Below, piece by piece: positions 1 to 5,867 of a stretch of DNA of 10,659 bases; position 1 is the first letter of the stretch; the number at the start of each line of letters is the position of its first letter. Origin of the DNA: Candidatus Paceibacter sp. (GTDB taxonomy: Bacteria > Patescibacteriota > Minisyncoccia > Phycocordibacterales > JABAAK01); NCBI GenBank assembly GCA_014238775.1, contig JABAAK010000051.1:1-10659 (forward strand), given 5' to 3'. The translations under genes and the position numbers were made by a program. The notes beneath the pieces are model-generated. The model had not been told where the DNA came from, searched no databases, and was given only the letters and a program-made list of their open reading frames with translations.

Positions 1-289
1 CATGGATGATTGTAAAAATATAATAAAGAAAATTGCAAAAAATATGCGTGGAAGTGGATGGATTATGATGCATTATGACAAGCAATCCGATGATATTATT
101 TTTAATTGGGTGACAAACCACGAGATCGGCCAAACAACAGCATTACAACCTATATTAGCAATAGATATGTGGGAGCACGCATATATGGTCGACTACCTTC
201 CATCTGACAAACTCAAATATGTAGACGCTTATCTAAAAGCAATAAATTGGGAAATAGTATCAGAAAAATTCGAATCATATCTAAAATAA
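1..289 (+). CDS. sod: Fe/Mn superoxide dismutase, C-terminal part (cut by window edge)
   Basis: This is the C-terminal half of an iron/manganese superoxide dismutase, which converts superoxide to oxygen and hydrogen peroxide. Counting from the Met at position 2, the visible part carries the family pattern GSGW (17-20), the metal-ligand motif DMWEHAY (55-61, with Asp55 and His59 as two of the four ligands) and the late INWEIV segment. The N-terminal hairpin domain with the other two His ligands must lie left of the window. The Met at position 2 is therefore an internal codon, not a start. The residue after Asn39 is His40. The spacing from that Asn to the ligand Asp is 16, the same as in E. coli FeSOD, so His40 falls at the outer-sphere position that is Gln in E. 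coli MnSOD and Ala in FeSOD. The gene ends in TAA three bases from the convergent comEC stop. Family call sure; metal preference not decidable. Confidence 0.93.
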   Translation, partial: MDDCKNIIKKIAKNMRGSGWIMMHYDKQSDDIIFNWVTNHEIGQTTALQPILAIDMWEHAYMVDYLPSDKLKYVDAYLKAINWEIVSEKFESYLK

Positions 290-292
290 CCA

Positions 293-1750
293 CTATTTTT
301 TATAAAGCAAATAAATAAAGAATAAGATAATAGCACTAAATATAAAATAGAAATATATTGATAATGTTGGGAGTGACACAGATGCAAATGGAACTGACGC
401 CAAAAAAATAGATATTGAATTTATTGTTTTTAATATAAAGTATGTTGGTATCGCTGCTATCTGTGCTAATGGTTCAAAAATCAGTCCAAATAATCCAGTA
501 ACAAATCCAAAAAGCATTCCTAGTGGTATCAAAGGAAGCACAAGTATGTTTGCCAAAACTCCGATAAGAGAAACTTCACCTATCTTGTATACAAGGTAAG
601 GGAGTAGAAAGATTTGAGTAGAAAGAGTTGCAGCGATTATACCTCTAATTTGTAATTTATCTGTTATAAACTTAAATTTATTTTCAAGTTTTGGAGAAAG
701 AATTATCAACCCCGCCGTTGCTAACATAGAGAGTTGAAAAGATGTGTTGTATAAGATGATAAGCGGGTTTACTAAAACCATAAACATACTTGTTACAAAA
801 AGTAAATTTAATGCTAGCGTCTGCCTTCCTAGTATGTTTGATATAATAACCAAAGAACCCATCATACCAGCACGAACCGCAGGAGGCTCACCTCCAGAAA
901 TAAAAACAAAAAGAATTACAAAAAGTATAGATAAAACTAATCGTAAAATTTTTGGTAAAAAGAATAAAATTCTTCTAGTTGCTTCAGCTACAAGTGTAAT
1001 ATTGTATCCAGACAGCACTACTATGTGTAGAAGTCCAGCTATTCTAAAAGACTCGAGTAATTCCTTCTCTGTACCAAACTTCTGACCAAGTAGTATTCCA
1101 GCAAGTAAAGATTCTTCTGGCTCTGGCACAAATCTAGCTGTGCTTGATAAAAACCCATTTTTTATCCCAAAAAGAAATTTTTTTATTTTATTTGTAGTGT
1201 TTATATTTGTATTTTTGTGACACTCATATTCTTTTGCATAAAATGTATAATCAATTTTTTGGCTTTTTAAATAATTTTTATATGGAACAATCTTTCCATT
1301 GTTTGTTATAAAATCTTTTACCAAGGATATATCTCCATCACCGACAACAGTGTCTCCAAAACTACAAAAAGATGGTGTTTTTACAAAAAACAAAACATTT
1401 GTACCTTTGTATTCATTTTCCAATGAAACCTTAAACCGTGAAAATGAATCTCCTTTTATCGTTTCGCTTGAAACAATGCCAGAGATGCCCAGACTTCCCT
1501 CGTCTATGTGATTTTTAATCTTTAAATATTCTCCAAGTTCAACTCTTGCAAAACCGAGTAAAAATAAAAGAGAAAATAACAAGCAATATAATAAAAGTTT
1601 GTTATTTTTATGAAAACCATAGAAAACATAAATTGCAGCAAAAAAGGATAAAAACAATATAAAAACCGATATATCAGACATAATAGCAAGTACGGTTCCT
1701 ATAAAAAAACAGAATATTCCAGAAATTAATTTACATTCTTTAAAATTCAT
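293..1750 (-). CDS. comEC: ComEC/Rec2-type competence channel without MBL domain
   Basis: This is an integral membrane protein of 485 residues in the ComEC/Rec2 family, the channel that passes single-stranded DNA into the cytoplasm during transformation. The N-terminus has hydrophobic segments (about 8-45 and 51-68). A soluble stretch (about 85-175) fits the DUF4131/OB-like extracytoplasmic domain. The multi-pass Competence domain follows, with recognisable blocks GLLHIVVLSGYN (239-250), PAVRAGMM (290-297), SFQLSMLATAGLI (337-349) and QIFLLPYLVYKIGE (379-392). The protein ends in a last membrane segment and Tyr-Lys-Lys. The C-terminal metallo-beta-lactamase-like domain found in many full-length ComEC proteins (roughly 700-800 residues) is absent, and the stop at 293-295 lies directly against the sod gene. 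The ATG start is at 1750, with no Shine-Dalgarno sequence. It is divergent from the HIT gene. No comEA or pilus genes are in the window, so a role in DNA uptake is inferred from the family. Confidence 0.88.
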   Translation of the reverse strand: MNFKECKLISGIFCFFIGTVLAIMSDISVFILFLSFFAAIYVFYGFHKNNKLLLYCLLFSLLFLLGFARVELGEYLKIKNHIDEGSLGISGIVSSETIKGDSFSRFKVSLENEYKGTNVLFFVKTPSFCSFGDTVVGDGDISLVKDFITNNGKIVPYKNYLKSQKIDYTFYAKEYECHKNTNINTTNKIKKFLFGIKNGFLSSTARFVPEPEESLLAGILLGQKFGTEKELLESFRIAGLLHIVVLSGYNITLVAEATRRILFFLPKILRLVLSILFVILFVFISGGEPPAVRAGMMGSLVIISNILGRQTLALNLLFVTSMFMVLVNPLIILYNTSFQLSMLATAGLIILSPKLENKFKFITDKLQIRGIIAATLSTQIFLLPYLVYKIGEVSLIGVLANILVLPLIPLGMLFGFVTGLFGLIFEPLAQIAAIPTYFILKTINSISIFLASVPFASVSLPTLSIYFYFIFSAIILFFIYLLYKK

Positions 1751-1752
1751 GG

Positions 1753-1781
1753 TTGATAAAGTATTTCATTATAAATATTAT
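1753..1781 (+). promoter_or_regulatory. Sigma70-type promoter of the HIT-murA pair
   Basis: TTGATA (1753-1758) and TATTAT (1776-1781) are each one mismatch from consensus and separated by exactly 17 bases. The predicted start near 1788 gives about 12 bases of leader before the ATG at 1800, with no Shine-Dalgarno sequence. The -35 element begins three bases beyond the first base of the comEC start codon on the other strand, so the two transcription units share this 49-base spacer. Confidence 0.6.
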
Positions 1782-1796
1782 CTACTATATTATAAA
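1768..1796 (-). promoter_or_regulatory. Possible comEC promoter (weak -35)
   Basis: On the minus strand a perfect TATAAT (1773 down to 1768) lies 17 bases downstream of a weak TTTATA (1796 to 1791). The expected start site is near 1761, giving comEC a leader of about 11 bases. It overlaps the opposing HIT promoter, and the region is so AT-rich that -10-like matches arise easily by chance. Confidence 0.35.
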
Positions 1797-1799
1797 TAT

Positions 1800-2216
1800 A
1801 TGGAAAAAACTGTTTTTGAAAAAATAGTAGAAGGAACACTACCGTCAAATAAAATATATGATGATAAAAATACTTATGTTTTTCTTGCCCATCCACCAAA
1901 AACAAGTGGTCACACACTTGTTATAACTAAAAAACCATACAAAGACATACTTGATATACCAGAAGATTTGGCAGTAGATCTTATAAAAACCATCAAAAAA
2001 GTTGCACCAGCGGTAATGAAAGCAACAAAAGCAGATGGTATAAATATAATACAAAATACAGGAAAAGATGCCGGACAAGAAGTTTTTCATATGCACTTTC
2101 ACATAATACCAAGACACAAAAATGATGATCTTTTTGGAAAAAATCTAAATATGTTTAAGTATACTAACTGCGAAGCAAAAACAATTGCAGACGAAATAAA
2201 ATTAAAACTTATTTAA
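1800..2216 (+). CDS. HIT-family (histidine triad) nucleotide hydrolase/transferase
   Basis: This protein of 138 residues, counted from the ATG at 1800, belongs to the histidine triad superfamily. Members hydrolyse nucleotide monophosphoramidates or dinucleoside polyphosphates. It has the family N-terminal pattern FEKIVEG-PS-KIY, the middle segment SGHTLVITKK and the signature HMHFHIIPRH. In that signature the H-x-H-x-H triad supplies the nucleophilic histidine, and the preceding block GKDAGQEVFH is typical of the Hint/PKCI branch. The Cys common near the N-terminus of zinc-binding HIT proteins (FCKI) is Glu here, so a zinc site looks absent. An in-frame ATG exists at 1749, but its 17 extra residues are AT-derived, unlike the family, and would overlap the comEC start and the promoter; I therefore chose 1800. 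murA starts one base after its stop, so the two are probably cotranscribed. The exact substrate cannot be read from the sequence. Confidence 0.9.
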   Translation: MEKTVFEKIVEGTLPSNKIYDDKNTYVFLAHPPKTSGHTLVITKKPYKDILDIPEDLAVDLIKTIKKVAPAVMKATKADGINIIQNTGKDAGQEVFHMHFHIIPRHKNDDLFGKNLNMFKYTNCEAKTIADEIKLKLI

Positions 2217-2217
2217 A

Positions 2218-3507
2218 GTGACTACTTACAGAATACACGGAGGTAAAAAATTAAAAGGTTGTGTAAAAATACAGGGAAACAAAAATGCAATGCTACCGTG
2301 TATAGCAGCGTCGCTTTTGACTGGAGAAGAAATAATATTAAAAAACATACCAGACATAATTGATACAAAAGTCATGATTGAAATTTTAAAAGAAATAGGG
2401 GTAGAGGCTTCATTTAAAAATAATATTTGTAAAATAAAAGCAAAGAATATCAAAACATCAATCATACCAATAGACCTTGCAACAAAAATCAGAGGGTCTA
2501 TTTTACTTATAGCACCTTTGCTTTGTCACCTAAAAAAAATTGAACTTCCTTTTCCTGGTGGTGATGTTATAGGAAAAAGAAGATTAGATACTCATTTTCA
2601 AGTCTTTAGGGAATTTGGTGCTTTGGTGGAAACAAAAGAAAATATAAAAATAACTGTAAAGAAAATAATCACAAAGAGCATATGGCTTCAAGAAGCCTCT
2701 GTTACAGCCACAGCAAATGCAATTATGCTTGCTGTGCTTGCATCTGGAAAAACAACTATTATTAATGCAGCATCTGAGCCACATATAGTGGATTTATGTA
2801 ACATGCTCGTTTTAATGGGTGCTTCTATATCTGGTATTGCTTCAAATCGTTTAGAGATAGTTGGTGTAAAAAAATTAAATGGTACAACTTTCACAATAGG
2901 TCCAGACTATCTGGTTGCTGGTACATATGCGGCTGCGGCAGTTGTTACTGGTGGTGATATAACATTAAAAAATGTAAATTCCGAAGAAATGACTACTATA
3001 AAAAATGTTTTTATTGCGATGGGTGTCCCTTGGGAATCTAAAAAAAACCAAATAAGGATAAACTGTACAGATAAAAAATTAAAGGCAAAATCACAAACCA
3101 CAGAACCTATTATAAAAATCAGTTCCATGCCTTGGCCAGGATTTCCATCAGACCTGTTGTGTATTATTGTTACAATGGCAACACAAATAGAAGGTAAATT
3201 TATGTTTGACGAAAAACTTTTTGAAGAACGAATGTTTTTTATAAAATATTTAAATCATATGGGTTCTGAAATAATAATGTGTGATCCACACAGAGTGATT
3301 ACGTTAGGAAAAATAAAACTGATAGGTACGGAAAAATGTGGGTTTATATTACCAGCACCAGACATACGAGCGGGATCAGGTATTCTACTTGCAGCAATTG
3401 CTGCAAAAGGCACAAGTATAATGAGCGACCCTTACCATATAAACAGAGGATATGAAGATTTTATAGAAAATATAAACAAGCTTGGAGGTAAAATTAAAAA
3501 AATATAA
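2218..3507 (+). CDS. murA: UDP-N-acetylglucosamine 1-carboxyvinyltransferase (MurA), Asp active site
   Basis: MurA transfers enolpyruvate from phosphoenolpyruvate to UDP-N-acetylglucosamine, the first committed step of peptidoglycan synthesis in the cytoplasm. The 429 residues match the family length. Visible signatures are GNKNAMLP with Lys22-Asn23, RGSILLIAPLL (92-102), PGGDVIGKRR (113-122), ATANAIM (164-170), NAASEPHIVDL (183-193), GFPSD with Asp312 (E. coli Asp305), DIRAGSG (382-388) and YHINRGYED with Arg410 (E. coli Arg397). The catalytic Cys115 of E. coli is replaced by Asp116 (codon GAT at 2563-2565). This change occurs naturally in fosfomycin-insensitive MurA enzymes such as that of Mycobacterium tuberculosis. 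Arg121 matches E. coli Arg120. The GTG start at 2218 is one base after the HIT stop and has no Shine-Dalgarno sequence. It places the conserved Lys-Asn at the usual depth. Convergent with pgk, with 29 bases between stops and no clear hairpin. Confidence 0.96.
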   Translation: MTTYRIHGGKKLKGCVKIQGNKNAMLPCIAASLLTGEEIILKNIPDIIDTKVMIEILKEIGVEASFKNNICKIKAKNIKTSIIPIDLATKIRGSILLIAPLLCHLKKIELPFPGGDVIGKRRLDTHFQVFREFGALVETKENIKITVKKIITKSIWLQEASVTATANAIMLAVLASGKTTIINAASEPHIVDLCNMLVLMGASISGIASNRLEIVGVKKLNGTTFTIGPDYLVAGTYAAAAVVTGGDITLKNVNSEEMTTIKNVFIAMGVPWESKKNQIRINCTDKKLKAKSQTTEPIIKISSMPWPGFPSDLLCIIVTMATQIEGKFMFDEKLFEERMFFIKYLNHMGSEIIMCDPHRVITLGKIKLIGTEKCGFILPAPDIRAGSGILLAAIAAKGTSIMSDPYHINRGYEDFIENINKLGGKIKKI

Positions 3508-3536
3508 TTTTACAAACAAATCTTTTGATTACAGTT

Positions 3537-4679
3537 TTACAGATCGCTGTGTTCTCCTTTTGGTAACATTAGGTCGTCGTTTGCAAGAAAATAAAGCATG
3601 GCCCCACCTCCAGTGGATAAAAATGACCAATTATTGATAGTCCCTGACGCTTTTATGCAAGCGACAGTATCTCCTCCACCAGCTATAGAATATATGTTTT
3701 TATTACTAGTAAGTATTTTGGCAACAAATACAGAGTGTGTTATAAAACCTCGTTCATACCATCCAATAGGTCCATTCCACAAAACACTTTTTGTTTTTTC
3801 AATTTTTTCTTTTAAAATTTCAACAGTTTCATTCCCTATGTCTACTATTTTTTCATTATCACAAATTTTATTTACTTTTTTAGAAAAATGTTCATTTTTA
3901 TCATTTAAAACTATCACGTCGACTGGTAAAATTATTTTTGTATTTTTAATTAAAAAACTGACATCCACTGATTCATCTATTACAGATGTTCCGACATTGT
4001 ATTTTTTTGACAGTAATGTATTTGCGATTATTCCACCGACAAATACAAAATCATAGACAGGTAAAAGTTTTTTAACTATTTCTATCTTTGTTTCCATTTT
4101 TGCACCACCAAAAATTAAACCTGCCGGTTGTTTTGGTTTTTGTGCTTTTGTAAGCTCATGTATTTCTTTGTTGAATTGTATTCCTGTGTATGTTTTAAAA
4201 AGTTTTGGCAGAAGATTTACTGAAGCATTTTTTCTATGTGAAACATCAAACGCATCAAAAACATACAAATCTCCTAAAAAAGATAGTTCTTTTGCAAATA
4301 CAGGGTCATTTTCTTTTTCTCCACTAAAGAATCTAAGATTTTCAAGAAGCATTACTTCTTTGTTTTCCATTTTTTGTACTTCTTTTTTTATTTTTTTGAA
4401 ATTCTTCTCTTTTACAAATTTATGTTCTATATAATCTGAAATAAAGTCAGATATTATCTGTAAGCTTTCACCCTCTTTTCCTTTTCCCAAATGTCCTATT
4501 AAAATTATTTTTGCTTCTTTTTCTTGCAAAAATTTTATTGTTTCAAAATTTCTTTTTATACGATATGTGTCTACTATTTTTCCTTCAACAATAGGAGTAT
4601 TTAATGATCCTCTTAAAAGAACTATTTTGCCTTTTAATTCATCCGGTTTAGCTTTTGTTATTATTTTATAGAAATGCAT
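3537..4679 (-). CDS. pgk: Phosphoglycerate kinase, divergent substrate site
   Basis: PGK interconverts 1,3-bisphosphoglycerate plus ADP and 3-phosphoglycerate plus ATP in lower glycolysis. The 380 residues are slightly short for the family. Conserved blocks are LLENLRF (111-117), DAFDVSHRKNAS (142-153, with the substrate Arg149), FGGAK (190-194), VFVGG (212-216), LWNGPIGWYE (300-309), GGGDT (334-338) and STGGGA (355-360), the last blocks forming the nucleotide side. The N-terminal substrate motif, normally R-x-D-x-N-x-P, reads RGSLNTP (23-29), so the Asp is Ser25 (codon at 4605-4607). The usual SHLGRP reads GHLGKG (62-67), with Lys66 for the Arg. Arg40 and His63 are kept. The ATG at 4679 lies inside the end of tpiA (19-base overlap), which implies translational coupling, and there is no Shine-Dalgarno sequence. 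Family call certain; altered kinetics are inference. Confidence 0.95.
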   Translation of the reverse strand: MHFYKIITKAKPDELKGKIVLLRGSLNTPIVEGKIVDTYRIKRNFETIKFLQEKEAKIILIGHLGKGKEGESLQIISDFISDYIEHKFVKEKNFKKIKKEVQKMENKEVMLLENLRFFSGEKENDPVFAKELSFLGDLYVFDAFDVSHRKNASVNLLPKLFKTYTGIQFNKEIHELTKAQKPKQPAGLIFGGAKMETKIEIVKKLLPVYDFVFVGGIIANTLLSKKYNVGTSVIDESVDVSFLIKNTKIILPVDVIVLNDKNEHFSKKVNKICDNEKIVDIGNETVEILKEKIEKTKSVLWNGPIGWYERGFITHSVFVAKILTSNKNIYSIAGGGDTVACIKASGTINNWSFLSTGGGAMLYFLANDDLMLPKGEHSDL

Positions 4680-5392
4680 TTTAATAGTTTATTGAATACC
4701 TTTGAATCAACAGATGCCCTGCCTAAAAGCAACCCATTACAACCTCCTTTATTTATGATTTTTTCACTGTTTTTTTCATTTGCAGAGCCTCCATATAATA
4801 ATATAGAATTCATAGTTTTGTGGTTATTTTTTAAAATTTTTCTGATAATTTCCATTGTAGAATTTATCTGTTTTATTGGCATTGGGTGTTTTTTCCCTAT
4901 AAACTTAACAGGCTCATATGCAAATATAATTTTTTTGCATTCAGTTGGTTTTAGCCCTTTTAGAGCGTCTTTTATTTGTTTTTTTAAAACAATAATTGCA
5001 GATTCTTTTACTTTTTCTCCTATACACAAAATAGGTAGAACATTAATAGATAGTGCATTTTTTATCTGTTTATTGATATCATCACACATCACTCTTCTTT
5101 CTGTGTGACCGATAATTATAAAATCAATATTTTCATTTACTAGTTGCTCTGGTGTTGTCTCTCCTGTATTTGCACCACCTGTGTTTTCTGATATATATTG
5201 ACTGCCAACATAAAAACCTTTGTTTTCACATTCTTTTTTTATACTTTCCAAATGAAGTATAGACGGAGCTATTCCTATAGAAATGTTTTTTCCTGGAAAT
5301 CTTATTTTCTTTATTGTTTTTAAAGCATTTTTTGTAGATGAAAAATAAGTTTTCCAATTACATATTACAAAAATTTTGTTTTGTTTTTTCAT
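4661..5392 (-). CDS. tpiA: Triosephosphate isomerase
   Basis: TPI interconverts dihydroxyacetone phosphate and glyceraldehyde 3-phosphate. The 243 residues keep the catalytic set: Asn12 and Lys14 in NWKTY, His96 in IIIGHTERR, Glu160 in FAYEPV, plus YGGSA (200-204) and LLLGRAS (221-227) for the phosphate-binding end of the barrel. Two features are unusual. The loop-6 hinge after Glu160 reads PVKFIGKK instead of the usual bacterial PVWAIGTG, and GGAS near the C-terminus reads GRAS. The ATG at 5392 follows an extended -10 promoter by only nine bases, so the leader should be nearly absent. The gene heads a two-gene unit with pgk, overlapping it by 19 bases. Both enzymes act around the same triose-phosphate node, but glyceraldehyde-3-phosphate dehydrogenase is not in the window. 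Confidence 0.95.
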   Translation of the reverse strand: MKKQNKIFVICNWKTYFSSTKNALKTIKKIRFPGKNISIGIAPSILHLESIKKECENKGFYVGSQYISENTGGANTGETTPEQLVNENIDFIIIGHTERRVMCDDINKQIKNALSINVLPILCIGEKVKESAIIVLKKQIKDALKGLKPTECKKIIFAYEPVKFIGKKHPMPIKQINSTMEIIRKILKNNHKTMNSILLYGGSANEKNSEKIINKGGCNGLLLGRASVDSKVFNKLLKCISIK

Positions 5393-5401
5393 TATATGCT
5401 T

Positions 5402-5410
5402 ATTATATCA
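5402..5410 (-). promoter_or_regulatory. Extended -10 promoter of tpiA-pgk
   Basis: The minus strand reads TGATATAAT (5410 down to 5402), a perfect extended -10 with TATAAT. It starts at the last base of the HU terminator T-run. No -35 is visible, since the expected place is inside the hairpin. The start site would be near 5395, two to four bases before the tpiA ATG. Confidence 0.6.
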
Positions 5411-5435
5411 AAAAACCACCGTAAGGTGGTTTTTT
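5410..5435 (-). terminator. Intrinsic terminator of the HU gene
   Basis: A perfect 11-base-pair inverted repeat (5410-5420 with 5425-5435) has a GTAA/TTAC four-base loop. The core CCACC/GGTGG is flanked by six A and six T, so it has a U-run in both directions. It lies 24 bases after the HU stop. On the plus strand nothing obvious needs terminating. Confidence 0.9.
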
Positions 5436-5459
5436 AATATAAATAAAATTTTTAAAATT

Positions 5460-5732
5460 TTATTTAACCGCGTCTTTGAAAGACTTAGAAGCCCTAAATT
5501 TAGGCACACAAGTTGCCTTAATTTGTATAGTTTCTCCGGTTGCAGGATTTCTTCCTTTTCTAGCAGCTCTTTCTTTTGAAGAAAATATCCCAAAACCAGT
5601 TATAGAAACCTCTTCTTTTTTAGAAACAGCTTCAACTATTGTAGAAAATATTTTTTCTACAACTCTTTCAGCTTGTACTTTTGTCCCGCCAAGCTCTTCG
5701 TGTACTAATTCAACTAAAGACATTTTATTCAT
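5460..5732 (-). CDS. hup: HU-family nucleoid DNA-binding protein
   Basis: This is a histone-like HU/IHF-family protein of 90 residues, the standard length. It dimerises, and two beta arms enter the DNA minor groove and bend it. The helical N-terminal part is followed by the hallmark GFGIFSSKERAARKGRNP (46-63), ATGETI and the arm-to-helix return VPKFRASKSFKDAV (76-89). The intercalating proline is in RNPATG. It lacks clear IHF-specific features and is best called HU. The ATG at 5732 is preferred; a second Met three codons in could also start translation. No Shine-Dalgarno sequence is visible. The gene is monocistronic: it has its own sigma70-like promoter about 58 bases upstream, with a palindrome over the -10, and its own terminator. 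Confidence 0.95.
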   Translation of the reverse strand: MNKMSLVELVHEELGGTKVQAERVVEKIFSTIVEAVSKKEEVSITGFGIFSSKERAARKGRNPATGETIQIKATCVPKFRASKSFKDAVK

Positions 5733-5789
5733 GGTATTTACAAATTAAAGATAATAAATTAAGGAAGCTGTTTTGCCCCCAATTTATAA

Positions 5790-5819
5790 AGTATATGCCA
5801 TATACACCCATATAGTCAA
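5790..5819 (-). promoter_or_regulatory. Promoter of the HU gene
   Basis: On the minus strand TTGACT (5819 to 5814) and TATACT (5795 to 5790) are each one mismatch from consensus with an 18-base spacer. The start site is expected near 5783, giving an untranslated leader of about 50 bases that begins close to a GGGGG run. This is the best-formed promoter in the window. Confidence 0.7.
5791..5805 (-). repeat. 15-base palindrome over the HU -10 (possible operator)
   Basis: GTATATG and CATATAC form a perfect 7-base inverted repeat around one central base. It covers most of the -10 and the adjoining spacer of the HU promoter. The 7-mer CCATATA also recurs ten bases apart (5798-5804 and 5808-5814), one helical turn. 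A regulator binding here would block RNA polymerase; this is inference. Confidence 0.4.
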
Positions 5820-5867
5820 GTAAATTAAGCTTATTAAGACGCTCTTTTAAAAACCTATATAAATCAA

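Noticed and set aside
2..289. A complete 95-residue gene starting at the ATG at position 2
   Set aside because: The protein is the C-terminal part of a superoxide dismutase; the Met lies inside the fold and the N-terminal metal-ligand domain is missing, so the gene is cut by the window edge.
1749..1799. Longer HIT protein from the ATG at 1749
   Set aside because: The added residues are Tyr/Lys-rich AT translation, overlap the comEC start and the promoter elements, and are not part of the HIT fold.
3508..3536. Terminator between convergent murA and pgk
   Set aside because: Only a four-base AATC/GATT pairing is present; too weak to call.
3598..4056. A 152-residue plus-strand open frame opposite pgk
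   Set aside because: Antisense to conserved PGK blocks; composition reflects the complement.
5821..5838. TTAA-flanked palindrome after clpP as a terminator
   Set aside because: The stem is short and AT-only, with no T-run in the right place; no clear clpP terminator is visible.
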